Assembly (NCBI RefSeq): GCF_039532605.1
Contig: NZ_BAAARY010000004.1
Coordinates: forward strand, 1 to 64,000
Origin: Pilimelia columellifera
GTDB lineage: Bacteria > Actinomycetota > Actinomycetes > Mycobacteriales > Micromonosporaceae
Reading direction: 5' to 3'
Length of the DNA: 64,000 bases
The position numbers and the translations under genes are program-made. The notes under the pieces are model-generated. The model saw only the letters and a list, made by a program, of their open reading frames with translations, had not been told where the DNA came from and made no database searches. This document shows, in pieces, positions 20,231-28,913 of the stretch (position 1 is the stretch's first letter; each line of letters begins with the position of its first letter).

Positions 20231-21393
20231 GTGAGGTCCCGCTCGGACTTGACCAGCCGGGCCTCGATCACATCGCCGAGGCGCTCGCGTAGCGGCTGCA
20301 CCGGGATCTTGTTCAGCAGCTCGGCGAAGAAGCCGCGCACCACCAGCTTGCGGGCTTCGTTCGCGGGGATGCCCCGGGACATCAGATAGAACAGCTGCTC
20401 GTCGTCGAAGCGACCGGTGGCGCTGGCGTGCCCGGCCCCGGCGACCTCGCCAGTCTCGATCTCCAGGTTCGGCACCGAGTCGGCGCGGGCGCCGTCGGTC
20501 AGCAGCAGGTTCCGGTTGATCTCGTACGTCTCGGTGCCGGTCGCCTCGGCCCGAATGAGCACGTCGCCCACCCAGACGGTGTGCGCCCCTGCGCCCTGGA
20601 GCGCGCCCCGGTAGCCGACGTAGCTGCGGCAGTCCGGGGTGGAGTGGTCCACCATCTGGCGGTGCTCCTGGTGCTGGCCAGCGTCGGCGAAGTACAGCCC
20701 GTACAGCTCGGCCTCTCCCCCGCGACCGGTGTAGTCGACCGAGGTGAACTGACGGACCAGGTCGCCGCCGAGGGTGACCTGGACATGCACCACCCGCGCG
20801 TCGCGACCGACCTTCAGGGCGAGGTGCTGGGCCTGCACCGCGTCGGCGGCCCAGTCGGCGATGGTGACCAGCGTCAGCTGGGCGCCGTCGCCGACGATCA
20901 CCTCGATGTTGTCGGCGAGGGTGATCGAGCCGCGCTGCTCCAGCACGACGGTCGCCTGGGCGAACCGGCCCATCTCGATGACGGTGTGACCGAACGAGGC
21001 GGCCTTCGCGTCGTCGCCGGTCAGGCGCAACAGCACCGGCTCGGCGACCACCGCGTCGGCGGCTACCGCGACCAGGCGGGCGTGGTCGACACCGCTGAAG
21101 GCCATCGCGCTGATCCGGTCAAACGGGGTGAGCACGCTGCCGACCCGGACGTCCGAACGCGGCGTCGTCGACACGGCGACCCCCGCCGGCAGCGCGTCAT
21201 GCTCCAGAGCGGGCGCCGGCGCGGCCGCCGGGAGCTGCGCCGCCGTCAACGATCGCAGCCGGTCGAGCGGGGTGAACCGCCACTCCTCCTCGCGCCCGGT
21301 GAGGGCGGGAAAGTCGGTGACGTCGTACGACCGCAGCACCGCGGCCTTGGTGATGTGCGGCACCGTCGGCGCCTGGATTGCCTGTGTGGTCAT
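20227..21393 (-). CDS. sufD: Fe-S assembly protein SufD
   Basis: 388 residues with the SufBD beta-helix core and the C-terminal helical segment LFYLMSRGIPANEARKLVVRGF shared with SufB. It forms the SufBC2D scaffold with its neighbours. It follows sufB with a 3-base gap. The ATG at 21393 is well placed after sufB. Confidence 0.96.
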   Translation of the reverse strand: MTTQAIQAPTVPHITKAAVLRSYDVTDFPALTGREEEWRFTPLDRLRSLTAAQLPAAAPAPALEHDALPAGVAVSTTPRSDVRVGSVLTPFDRISAMAFSGVDHARLVAVAADAVVAEPVLLRLTGDDAKAASFGHTVIEMGRFAQATVVLEQRGSITLADNIEVIVGDGAQLTLVTIADWAADAVQAQHLALKVGRDARVVHVQVTLGGDLVRQFTSVDYTGRGGEAELYGLYFADAGQHQEHRQMVDHSTPDCRSYVGYRGALQGAGAHTVWVGDVLIRAEATGTETYEINRNLLLTDGARADSVPNLEIETGEVAGAGHASATGRFDDEQLFYLMSRGIPANEARKLVVRGFFAELLNKIPVQPLRERLGDVIEARLVKSERDLT

Positions 21394-21396
21394 GGG

Positions 21397-22824
21397 TCAG
21401 CCGACCGCGCCTTCCATCTGCAGTTCGATAAGCCGGTTGAGTTCCAGGGCGTACTCCATCGGCAGCTCCTTGGCGATCGGCTCGATGAAGCCCCGGACGA
21501 TCATCGCCATCGCCTCGTCCTCGGTCATGCCCCGGCTCATCAGGTAGAAGAGCTGGTCCTCGCTGACCTTGGAGACGGTGGCCTCGTGCCCCATGCTCAC
21601 ATCGTCCTCGCGGATGTCGACGTAGGGGTACGTGTCCGAGCGGGAGATGGTGTCGACCAGGAGCGCGTCACACTTGACCGTGCTGGCGCTGTGGTGCGAG
21701 CCCTCCAGGACCTGGACCAGACCGCGGTACGAGGTGCGGCCGCCGCCACGGGCGATCGACTTGGACACGATGGTGCTGGACGTGTGCGGCGCGGCGTGGA
21801 CCATCTTGGCGCCGGCGTCCTGGTGCTGGCCCTCGCCGGCCATGGCGACGCTGAGGACCTCGCCCTTGGCGTGCGCGCCGGTCATGTAGACGGCCGGGTA
21901 CTTCATGGTCACCTTTGAGCCGATGTTGCCGTCGACCCACTCCATCGTCGCGCCCTCGTGGCAGACGGCGCGCTTGGTGACCAGGTTGTAGACGTTGTTG
22001 GACCAGTTCTGGATGGTCGTGTACCGGCACCGGGCGTTCTTCTTCACGATGATCTCGACGACGGCGCTGTGCAGCGAGTCGGACGAGTAGATCGGCGCGG
22101 TGCAGCCCTCCACGTAGTGCACGTACGCGCCCTCGTCGACGATGATGAGCGTCCGCTCGAACTGGCCCATGTTCTCGGTGTTGATCCGGAAGTAGGCCTG
22201 CAACGGAATCTCGACGTTGACGCCCTTGGGCACGTAGATGAACGACCCGCCGGACCAGACCGAGGTGTTCAGCGCGGCGAACTTGTTGTCGCCGACCGGG
22301 ATCACGGTGCCGAAGTACTCCTTGAAGACATCCTCGTGCTCCCTGAGCGCCGTGTCGGTGTCCAGGAAGAGAACGCCCTGCTCCTCAAGGTCCTCACGGA
22401 TCTTGTGGTAGACGACTTCACTTTCGTACTGAGCCGCGACACCGGCGACGAGGCGCTGCTTCTCCGCCTCCGGGATGCCGAGCCGGTCGTAGGTGTTCTT
22501 GATCTCCTCCGGCAGTTCCTCCCACGAGGTGGCCTGCTTCTCGGTGGAGCGCACGAAGTACTTGATGTTGTCGAAGTCGATCCCGGTGAGGTCGGCGCCC
22601 CAGTTCGGCATCGGTTTGCGGCCGAACAGCCGCAGACCCTTGAGACGCAGGTCGAGCATCCACTGCGGCTCGCTCTTCTTGGCCGAGATGTCCCGGACCA
22701 CCGCCTCCGACAGGCCACGCTGGGCCCCGGCGCCGGCGACGTCCGCGTCTGACCAGCCGTACTCGTACTTACCGAGGGCGGCCAGGTGCTCCTCTTGGGT
22801 CGGCTGAGCGATCTGCTCGGTCAT
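21397..22824 (-). CDS. sufB: Fe-S assembly scaffold SufB
   Basis: 475 residues. Typical blocks are KYEYGWSD near the N terminus, SVWSGGSFIYVPKGV in the middle, and the C-terminal LFYLMSRGMTEDEAMAMIVRGF. The conserved Cys in YVEGCTAPIYS is present. The ATG at 22824 was chosen because it begins the conserved N terminus and shares one base with the sufR stop (TGATG). The longer open frame upstream lies in sufR in another frame. Confidence 0.97.
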   Translation of the reverse strand: MTEQIAQPTQEEHLAALGKYEYGWSDADVAGAGAQRGLSEAVVRDISAKKSEPQWMLDLRLKGLRLFGRKPMPNWGADLTGIDFDNIKYFVRSTEKQATSWEELPEEIKNTYDRLGIPEAEKQRLVAGVAAQYESEVVYHKIREDLEEQGVLFLDTDTALREHEDVFKEYFGTVIPVGDNKFAALNTSVWSGGSFIYVPKGVNVEIPLQAYFRINTENMGQFERTLIIVDEGAYVHYVEGCTAPIYSSDSLHSAVVEIIVKKNARCRYTTIQNWSNNVYNLVTKRAVCHEGATMEWVDGNIGSKVTMKYPAVYMTGAHAKGEVLSVAMAGEGQHQDAGAKMVHAAPHTSSTIVSKSIARGGGRTSYRGLVQVLEGSHHSASTVKCDALLVDTISRSDTYPYVDIREDDVSMGHEATVSKVSEDQLFYLMSRGMTEDEAMAMIVRGFIEPIAKELPMEYALELNRLIELQMEGAVG

Positions 22825-23594
22825 CAGGTCGTCCTCACAGTGTGTTCTTCGGAGCGCCTCCCGACGGGGCCGGGCGCGGGTATGTGGGTGGTACAGACGC
22901 CGTCGCCGTGGGCGATGGTCGCCAGACGCTGGACGTGGGTGCCGATGAGGCGGGAGATGACCGCCGTCTCGGCCTCGCAGAGCTGCGGGAACTCGGCGGC
23001 GACGTGGGCCACCGGGCACTGGTGCTGGCAGAGCTGCCCGCCGGAGGTGATCGCTGACGCGCTGGCAGCGTAGCCCTCGGCGGTCAGGGCCCGCGCAAGC
23101 GCCTCGGCCCGGTCCATCATGTCGCCGTCGGCGCTGCTCAGCGCCTCCCGGCAGCGCTGTTCGAGGCCGGCGACCTGGGCCGCGGCGAACGCGGCGACGG
23201 CTTCGGCGCCGTTGTTCGCGTCGATCCAGCGCAGCGCGGCGGTGGCCAGGTCCCCGTACATGTGCGGTTGGATCTCGTCACGGCCGGTCTCGGTGAGCGC
23301 GAACTCACGCGCCGGGCGCCCCCGGCCCCGTGGCCCACGACGGGCGCCCTCCCACGCGGCGACGGCGCCGGCGGCGATGAGCGCGTCGAGGTGGCGACGG
23401 ATGGCGGCGGGGCTCAGGCCCAGCTGAACGCCCAGTTCCGCCGCGGTGGCAGGACCACGCTCCAGCAGGAGGCGGGCGACACGCTGCCGGGTGCGGCTGT
23501 CGACCGCTGGCGAGCCTGGGTCCACGACGGCGCCCGACCCAACCGGCGCCGACCACCCGGTGGCCGGGACGGGAGCAGGCAGGTCGGTTTTCAC
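22824..23594 (-). CDS. sufR: SufR-type Fe-S-sensing repressor of the suf operon
   Basis: 256 residues from GTG 23594; an upstream start at 23672 is possible. A winged helix domain lies at about 30-110 (RVARLLLERGPATAAELGVQLGL). The C-terminal region holds the cluster-ligand pattern CQHQC then FPQLC, typical of SufR. Apo- or holo-SufR adjusts suf expression to Fe-S demand. It is first in the operon and shares one base with sufB. No clear ribosome site precedes the GTG, so a leaderless message is possible. Confidence 0.88.
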   Translation of the reverse strand: MKTDLPAPVPATGWSAPVGSGAVVDPGSPAVDSRTRQRVARLLLERGPATAAELGVQLGLSPAAIRRHLDALIAAGAVAAWEGARRGPRGRGRPAREFALTETGRDEIQPHMYGDLATAALRWIDANNGAEAVAAFAAAQVAGLEQRCREALSSADGDMMDRAEALARALTAEGYAASASAITSGGQLCQHQCPVAHVAAEFPQLCEAETAVISRLIGTHVQRLATIAHGDGVCTTHIPAPGPVGRRSEEHTVRTT

Positions 23595-23607
23595 TACGCC
23601 AGTGTGA
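23591..23607. promoter_or_regulatory. Inverted repeat over the sufR start
   Basis: TCAC (23591-23594) and GTGA (23604-23607) flank a partly symmetric 9-base centre, giving a 17-base interrupted palindrome that includes the proposed sufR GTG. It is a candidate autoregulatory operator only. Confidence 0.3.
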
Positions 23608-23732
23608 CCTATTTCCTGGGGCGCCGCCAAATCAGGGCCCACAGAACGCCGCCACGGGGTCCGACCTCCCATTCTTCATGATCAAGATCGGGCGTACGAT
23701 GGCCGCATCCGAGCGAAGCGAGGCGCGACCGA

Positions 23733-24752
23733 ATGACCGTCACGTCACCGTCCACCGGAGGATCGCCGCAGGTCGACGGGGCCACGCACGCCCAGCGGCC
23801 TCCCGACGGGCGCCCGGGGACAGCCGAGCGCGCAGCCCCGGCCAGAGCGCTGATCCGCGTCCGCCAACTCGCGCTGGCTTCGCTCATCGCCAACACCGCG
23901 ATCGTCGCCACCGGCGGGGCGGTCCGGCTCACCGGATCTGGACTCGGCTGCCCGACCTGGCCGCGGTGCACCGACGATTCGCTGGTCGCCACCGCGGAGA
24001 TGGGCATCCACGGCGCGATCGAGTTCGGCAACCGGCTGCTGACGATCGTCCTCAGCGCGATCGCCGTCGCCGGGCTCGTCGCGGCCTGGCGCCTGGCGGG
24101 ACGGCCGCGCCGACTGGTCCGCCCCGCGCTGCTGGCGCTGGCCGGGATCGCGGCGCAGGGCGTCGTCGGCGGGATCACGGTGTGGATGACCCTGCACCCG
24201 CTCGTGGTCGGCATCCACTTCATGCTGTCCATCGGGGTGATCAGCGTCGCGTACGAGTTCTGGCGCCGGGCCCGCGACATGATCGTCGCGCCGCCGGTGG
24301 CGGACCGATCCCTTCGCCCGTTGCGGCCGCTGGCCTGGACGCTCGCCGCCACCAGCTTCGCAGTCCTGCTCGTCGGCACCCTCGTCACCGGCAGCGGCCC
24401 ACACTCGGGCGACCCGGACGCCCCCCGCAACGGCCTGGACCCGCAGAACATCTCGCAGATCCACGCCGATCTGGTCTTCCTGCTGCTCGGTCTGAGTGTG
24501 GCGGCGTGGTTGATTCTGCGCGCGTGGGGCGCGCCCGCGGTCGCGGTGGAGGCGGCCGCGTCCCTGGTCCTGGTGGAACTGGCCCAGGGACTGATCGGCC
24601 TCGTCCAGTACTTCACCGGCCTGCCGGTGCTGTTGGTCGGCGCGCATCTGGTCGGGGCCTGCCTGGTCTGGATCGCCACGCTGGCCGTGCTTGACCGCGG
24701 CGGCGCGCTCGACGACGCCGTCGGCCGGAAGGCCGCCACCTCGGGCCGGTAG
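23733..24752 (+). CDS. ctaA: Heme A synthase (CtaA/COX15)
   Basis: 339 residues, a polytopic membrane protein with about eight helices. It converts heme O to heme A for cytochrome aa3. Heme-ligand histidines occur in MGIHGAIEFGNR, GIHFMLS, QIHADLVF and GAHLVG. The Cys pair in GCPTWPRC is the loop disulfide seen in bacterial CtaA. It is divergent from sufR. The ctaB gene lies just downstream on the other strand. Confidence 0.94.
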   Translation: MTVTSPSTGGSPQVDGATHAQRPPDGRPGTAERAAPARALIRVRQLALASLIANTAIVATGGAVRLTGSGLGCPTWPRCTDDSLVATAEMGIHGAIEFGNRLLTIVLSAIAVAGLVAAWRLAGRPRRLVRPALLALAGIAAQGVVGGITVWMTLHPLVVGIHFMLSIGVISVAYEFWRRARDMIVAPPVADRSLRPLRPLAWTLAATSFAVLLVGTLVTGSGPHSGDPDAPRNGLDPQNISQIHADLVFLLLGLSVAAWLILRAWGAPAVAVEAAASLVLVELAQGLIGLVQYFTGLPVLLVGAHLVGACLVWIATLAVLDRGGALDDAVGRKAATSGR

Positions 24753-24773
24753 CCCGGCAGATGACTTGACGGC

Positions 24774-24805
24774 AGATGGCCCGGGCCGCTCAGCCCGGGC
24801 CATCT
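24774..24805. terminator. Hairpin terminator between ctaA and a convergent gene
   Basis: AGATGGCCCGGGC (24774-24786) and GCCCGGGCCATCT (24793-24805) are perfect 13-base arms around a 6-base loop. Confidence 0.88.
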
Positions 24806-24838
24806 GGCAGGTCCGTGGTGCTGTTCCCTTCCTGCGGG

Positions 24839-25174
24839 TCAGTGCGAGATCCGCCGACGGCCCATCGAACGCCAGAGGTCGTTGCTCGGCTTCATCGACT
24901 CAAGCAACTCTCGTTCCCAGCTGTTGTCCAGCTCGATACCGGCCGCCGCGCACGCGCGACGGGCCTCGTCGGTGGTCTCGGCGAACTGGTCGCCCCAGAC
25001 GCCGTCCTTACCGACCAGCACGATCCGGGCGCCGCGGCGCCCGATGTACTCGACTACCGCTGTCGCGCCGCCGTGCGCGGCCGCAAAGGTCTGGATCGCG
25101 CTCACCAGCCCCTGCGGGGTGACGGCGTTCGCCGGGACCTCGGTCGTCAGCGTGGTGTTGGAACCTTCAGCCAT
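24839..25174 (-). CDS. Conserved hypothetical protein (111 aa)
   Basis: 111 residues from the ATG at 25174; the longer frame adds a basic stretch that looks non-coding. It is a small mixed alpha/beta protein with no membrane segment. It contains AVVEYIGRRGARIVLVGKDGVWGDQFAETTDEARRAC split across the middle, and ends in a basic tail. I do not recognise the family. It sits between heme A and heme O synthase genes, and I have the impression that similar proteins keep this neighbourhood in related actinomycetes. A role linked to oxidase assembly would be a guess. Confidence 0.7.
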   Translation of the reverse strand: MAEGSNTTLTTEVPANAVTPQGLVSAIQTFAAAHGGATAVVEYIGRRGARIVLVGKDGVWGDQFAETTDEARRACAAAGIELDNSWERELLESMKPSNDLWRSMGRRRISH

Positions 25175-25464
25175 GACGCGCAGCCTAGGCAGAACAACAC
25201 GCAACTGTAGGACTATCCGCAGATGAATGTGATACCAATTACGTCATTGAACCGTTGAGACCTTCACCACAGCATGTCAGCTATAACCTTTTTATCAGCA
25301 TAAGGATGCTGACAAAAAGGGCAAAATTCCTAAATTAATATGCGACATGTCAGATTTTAACAAAAAAGAACATTTGCCAGTTAGGCACGGTTCGTTCTTG
25401 GAACGGTCGGCGTCACTTTTTCGGAGACAGCAGCCACACGACCTCGGACGGTCAGTCGGCCGGC
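25175..25464. other. AT-rich islet between the heme-synthase genes
   Basis: 25201-25380 has 69 G/C in 180 bases (38%), against roughly 70% around it. It contains a strong hairpin (25287-25320) and poly-A/T runs. A short plus-strand frame starts near 25347 but continues only as antisense of ctaB, so I do not call it. It may act as promoter DNA for the 111-aa protein plus the ctaB terminator. Confidence 0.6.
25287..25320. terminator. AT-rich stem-loop, probable intrinsic terminator of ctaB
   Basis: CCTTTTTATCAGCAT (25287-25301) and ATGCTGACAAAAAGG (25306-25320) pair over 15 bases with one mismatch and an AAGG loop. Read on either strand the far arm ends in A or T runs. It lies about 145 bases past the ctaB stop. 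This base composition is foreign to the other hairpins here. Confidence 0.65.
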
Positions 25465-26436
25465 TCAGACGAGCGCGTCGACCGCGACCGCGACGAACAG
25501 CAGCGTCAGGTAGGTCGTCGACCAGTGGAACAGCCGCATCGGCTTCAACGGCTCGCCACGTCGGGCCCGCCCGTACAACCGGTGGCTCTCCAGCACGAAC
25601 AGACCGCCGGTCACCGCGGCGGTCACCAGATAGATCGGGCCCGCGTCGAAGGCCACCATGACGAGCGACACGACGAGCGTCAGCCAGGCGTAGACCACGC
25701 TCTCGAAGCCGACCCGACGGGCCGAGGCGACGACCGGCAGCATCGGGATCCCGGCGCGGGCGTAGTCGTCCTTGAACTTGATCGCCAGGGCGTAGAAGTG
25801 CGGCGGCTGCCACAGGAACACCACCGCGAACAGCACCCAGGCCGGGCCCGACAGGCCACCGGTCACCGCCGCCCAGCCGATGAGCACCGGCGCCGCCCCG
25901 CAGATGCCGCCCCAGACGGTGTTCTGCCAGGTCCTGCGCTTGAGCCACATGGTGTACACGACGTCGTAGTAGACGATCGCTGCGGCTGTCAGCGCGGCGG
26001 CGAGCCAGTTCGTGAACACCGCCATCATCGTCACCGAGCTGAAGGCCAACGTGAGCCCGAACCACAACGCCGCCTTCGGCGCGACCACATGCGTGGGCAG
26101 CGGGCGACGCGAGGTCCGGCGCATCACCTGGTCGATGTCCCGGTCGATGTAGCAGTTAAGGGCGTTCGCGGCGCCGGCGGCGAGCGAACCGCCGACGAGC
26201 ACCACAGCGACCAGCCACAACCGGGGCAGGCCGTTGGCCGCCAGCATCATCGCCGGCACCGTCGTGACCAGCAGCAGCTCGACGATCCGCGGCTTGGTGA
26301 GCGCCACGTACGCCTTAACGACGGCCAGGACATCGCGCCGCGGCCGGGCCACCACCAACGCGGCCGGGGAGCCCGAGGCGACGGCGGGGGCGGAGACCGG
26401 CGGACGGTCGCTGACCGTGCTGACTGTCGGCGTCAC
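25465..26436 (-). CDS. ctaB: Protoheme IX farnesyltransferase (heme O synthase)
   Basis: 323 residues from GTG 26436, which follows GAAGGTGG; longer frames upstream are not conserved in style. UbiA-family membrane enzyme with about nine helices. The prenyl-diphosphate motif NCYIDRDIDQVMRRTSRRPLP and second motif YALAIKFKDDYARAGIPMLP are clear. It makes heme O, the substrate of the nearby CtaA. It is divergent from tkt. Confidence 0.95.
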   Translation of the reverse strand: MTPTVSTVSDRPPVSAPAVASGSPAALVVARPRRDVLAVVKAYVALTKPRIVELLLVTTVPAMMLAANGLPRLWLVAVVLVGGSLAAGAANALNCYIDRDIDQVMRRTSRRPLPTHVVAPKAALWFGLTLAFSSVTMMAVFTNWLAAALTAAAIVYYDVVYTMWLKRRTWQNTVWGGICGAAPVLIGWAAVTGGLSGPAWVLFAVVFLWQPPHFYALAIKFKDDYARAGIPMLPVVASARRVGFESVVYAWLTLVVSLVMVAFDAGPIYLVTAAVTGGLFVLESHRLYGRARRGEPLKPMRLFHWSTTYLTLLFVAVAVDALV

Positions 26437-26767
26437 GTCGATGAGCCACCTTCCGGCGTCGGCGCGGGGTTTGAAGCACGAGATCCCGAGCGCGGGCTGC
26501 CCGCGGGCGCCTGGCCGAGTCACCACAGGGTACTTGCAGGCCACCGGGACGCTCCGCGGGCCTACCGATAAGCCGGGCCCGGCCGCGCCACGCCAGGAAC
26601 AGACCCGGCTCATCCACACCACGTAGTTCCGCCCGGCTCGGTAGTGTCAGTCCTGCTGACGGGTTTCCGCACGATTGCGCCCAGAGACTGTGCGCGAGCG
26701 CCGCAGGCCCGACGCCGCGCCCAGCGCGCCAGCCGTGGATCACATCGACGTGGGGAGCACACCAATC
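26437..26767. other. 331-base divergent promoter region, ctaB/tkt
   Basis: Located between two divergent operons. GC-rich with several CCGGGC/GCCCGG blocks. No gene and no convincing -35/-10 pair was found by eye. Confidence 0.5.
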
Positions 26768-28900
26768 GTGTCCGCCAACAACGCCAACGCCCTGACCTGG
26801 TCGGATCTCGACCGGCGCGCGGTCGACACCGTCCGGGTGCTGGCCATGGACGCTGTCGAGCACGCCGGCAACGGCCATCCCGGAACGGCGATGAGCCTGG
26901 CTCCGGCGGCGTACCTGCTGTTCCAACGGGTCATGCGGCACGACCCGACGGACCCGGGCTGGGCCGGGCGGGACCGGTTCGTGCTCTCCTGCGGCCACTC
27001 CAGCCTGACCCTGTACGCGCAGCTGTATCTGTCCGGCTACGGGTTGGGCCTCGACGATCTTCGACACCTGCGCCAGTGGGGCTCACAGACGCCGGGCCAC
27101 CCCGAGCACGGCCACACCCCCGGCGTGGAGACCACGACCGGGCCGCTGGGACAAGGCATCGGCAACGCCGTCGGGATGGCCATGGCGGCCCGGCGCGAGC
27201 GCGGCCTGCTCGACCCGGACGCTCCGGCCGGCGCGTCGGTCTTCGACCACAACGTGTGGTGCATGGCCTCGGACGGCGACATCGAGGAGGGCATCAGCCA
27301 CGAGGCGAGCGCCCTCGCCGGCCACCAGAAACTGGGGAACCTGACCCTCATCTGGGATGACAACGAGATCTCGATCGAGGACGACACCCGGATCGCCAAG
27401 AGCGAGGACGTGGCCGCGCGTTACGCCGCGTACGGCTGGCATGTGCAGACCGTCGACTGGCGCCGCGACTACGACGAGTCGGGCAGCTACGGCGAGGACG
27501 TCGCCGCCCTGTACACGGCGCTCATGGAGGCCCGGGCCACCACCGACCGGCCGTCGTTCGTCGCGCTGCGCACGGTGATCGGCTGGCCGGCGCCGAAGAA
27601 ACAGAACACCGGCAAGATCCACGGTTCGGCGTTGGGCGCCGACGAGGTCGCCGCGACCAAGAAGCTGCTCGGTTTCGACCCGGGCGCGTCGTTCGCCGTC
27701 GAGGACACCGTCCTCAAACACGTCCGCCAGGTTGTGGACCGGGGCCGCGACGCCAACGCCGCGTGGCAGCAGCGCTTCGACGCCTGGGCCAAGGCCAACC
27801 CGCAGGGCAGAGCGCTGTTCGAGCGGATGCGGGCCCGCAGGCTGCCGGACGGCTGGCTGGACGCGCTGCCGGAGTTCCCGGCCGACGCCAAGGGCCTGGC
27901 CACCCGGGCCGCGTCCGGCAAGGTGCTCAACGCGCTCGCCGGGACGCTGCCGGAGCTGTGGGGCGGCTCGGCCGACCTGGCCGAGAGCAACAACACCTTC
28001 CTGGACGGCGAGCCGTCGTTCGTGCCGGCGGAGTTCGCCACCGAGGCGTTCCCGGGGCACGAGTTCGGCCGGAACCTGCACTTCGGCGTCCGTGAGCACG
28101 CCATGGGCGCGATCCTCAACGGCATCGCCCTGCACGGCGGCACCCGCGCCTACGGAGGCACGTTCCTGGTGTTCAGCGACTACATGCGCCCGGCGGTGCG
28201 GTTGGCGGCGCTCATGAAGCTGCCGGTCACCTACGTGTGGACGCATGACTCGATCGGCCTGGGCGAGGACGGGCCTACCCACCAGCCGGTGGAGCACCTG
28301 GCGTCGCTGCGGGCGATCCCGGGCCTGGACGTGGTCCGGCCGGCGGACGCCAACGAGACCGCCTGGGCGTGGCGGGGCGCGCTGAGCCACACCGACCGGC
28401 CCACCGCGCTGGCGTTGACCCGGCAGGCGCTGCCCACCCTGGACCGCTCCGGGTACGGCCCGGCCGAGGGCACCCTGCGCGGCGGCTACGTGCTCGCCGA
28501 CGCCGCCGACGGCCAGCCCCACGTCATCCTCATCGGCACCGGGTCCGAGGTCGCCACCTGCCTGACGGCGCGCGAGCGGCTGGAGGCCGACGGCGTGTCG
28601 ACCCGGGTGGTCTCCATGCCGTGTCTGGAGTGGTTCCTGGCGCAGGACGCCGCGTACCGCGAGCAGGTGATCCCCCGGGGCGTTCAGGCGCGGGTGAGCG
28701 TGGAGGCCGGCATCGCGATGTGTTGGCACCGGCTGGTTGGGGAGTATGGGGAGTGCGTGAGCATCGAGCACTTCGGCGCGAGCGCGCCGCACCAGGTGTT
28801 GTTCGAGCAGTTCGGGTTCACTCCGGATCACGTCATCGCGGCGGCCCGTGCGTCGCTGTCGCGCACCGGCGAGATCAAGGGCACGACGACAGGGAACTGA
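26768..28900 (+). CDS. tkt: Transketolase
   Basis: 710 residues from GTG 26768, which follows GGGGAG; a longer in-frame start exists at 26675 but adds non-conserved sequence. ThDP enzyme of the pentose phosphate pathway. Visible motifs: GNGHPGTAMSLAP, GHTPGVETTTGPLGQG, and the ThDP/Mg motif SDGDIEEGISHEAS-LIWDDNEISIE. The C-terminal FGASAPHQVLFEQFGFT is typical. First gene of the operon tkt-tal-pgi-zwf-opcA-pgl. Confidence 0.97.
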   Translation: MSANNANALTWSDLDRRAVDTVRVLAMDAVEHAGNGHPGTAMSLAPAAYLLFQRVMRHDPTDPGWAGRDRFVLSCGHSSLTLYAQLYLSGYGLGLDDLRHLRQWGSQTPGHPEHGHTPGVETTTGPLGQGIGNAVGMAMAARRERGLLDPDAPAGASVFDHNVWCMASDGDIEEGISHEASALAGHQKLGNLTLIWDDNEISIEDDTRIAKSEDVAARYAAYGWHVQTVDWRRDYDESGSYGEDVAALYTALMEARATTDRPSFVALRTVIGWPAPKKQNTGKIHGSALGADEVAATKKLLGFDPGASFAVEDTVLKHVRQVVDRGRDANAAWQQRFDAWAKANPQGRALFERMRARRLPDGWLDALPEFPADAKGLATRAASGKVLNALAGTLPELWGGSADLAESNNTFLDGEPSFVPAEFATEAFPGHEFGRNLHFGVREHAMGAILNGIALHGGTRAYGGTFLVFSDYMRPAVRLAALMKLPVTYVWTHDSIGLGEDGPTHQPVEHLASLRAIPGLDVVRPADANETAWAWRGALSHTDRPTALALTRQALPTLDRSGYGPAEGTLRGGYVLADAADGQPHVILIGTGSEVATCLTARERLEADGVSTRVVSMPCLEWFLAQDAAYREQVIPRGVQARVSVEAGIAMCWHRLVGEYGECVSIEHFGASAPHQVLFEQFGFTPDHVIAAARASLSRTGEIKGTTTGN

Positions 28901-28913
28901 AGAAGGAGCTGGC

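Noticed and set aside
25347..25661. 104-codon plus-strand frame starting in the AT-rich islet
   Set aside because: The first ~25 codons are in the islet, but the rest is antisense of ctaB with Arg-rich shadow sequence and no ribosome site.
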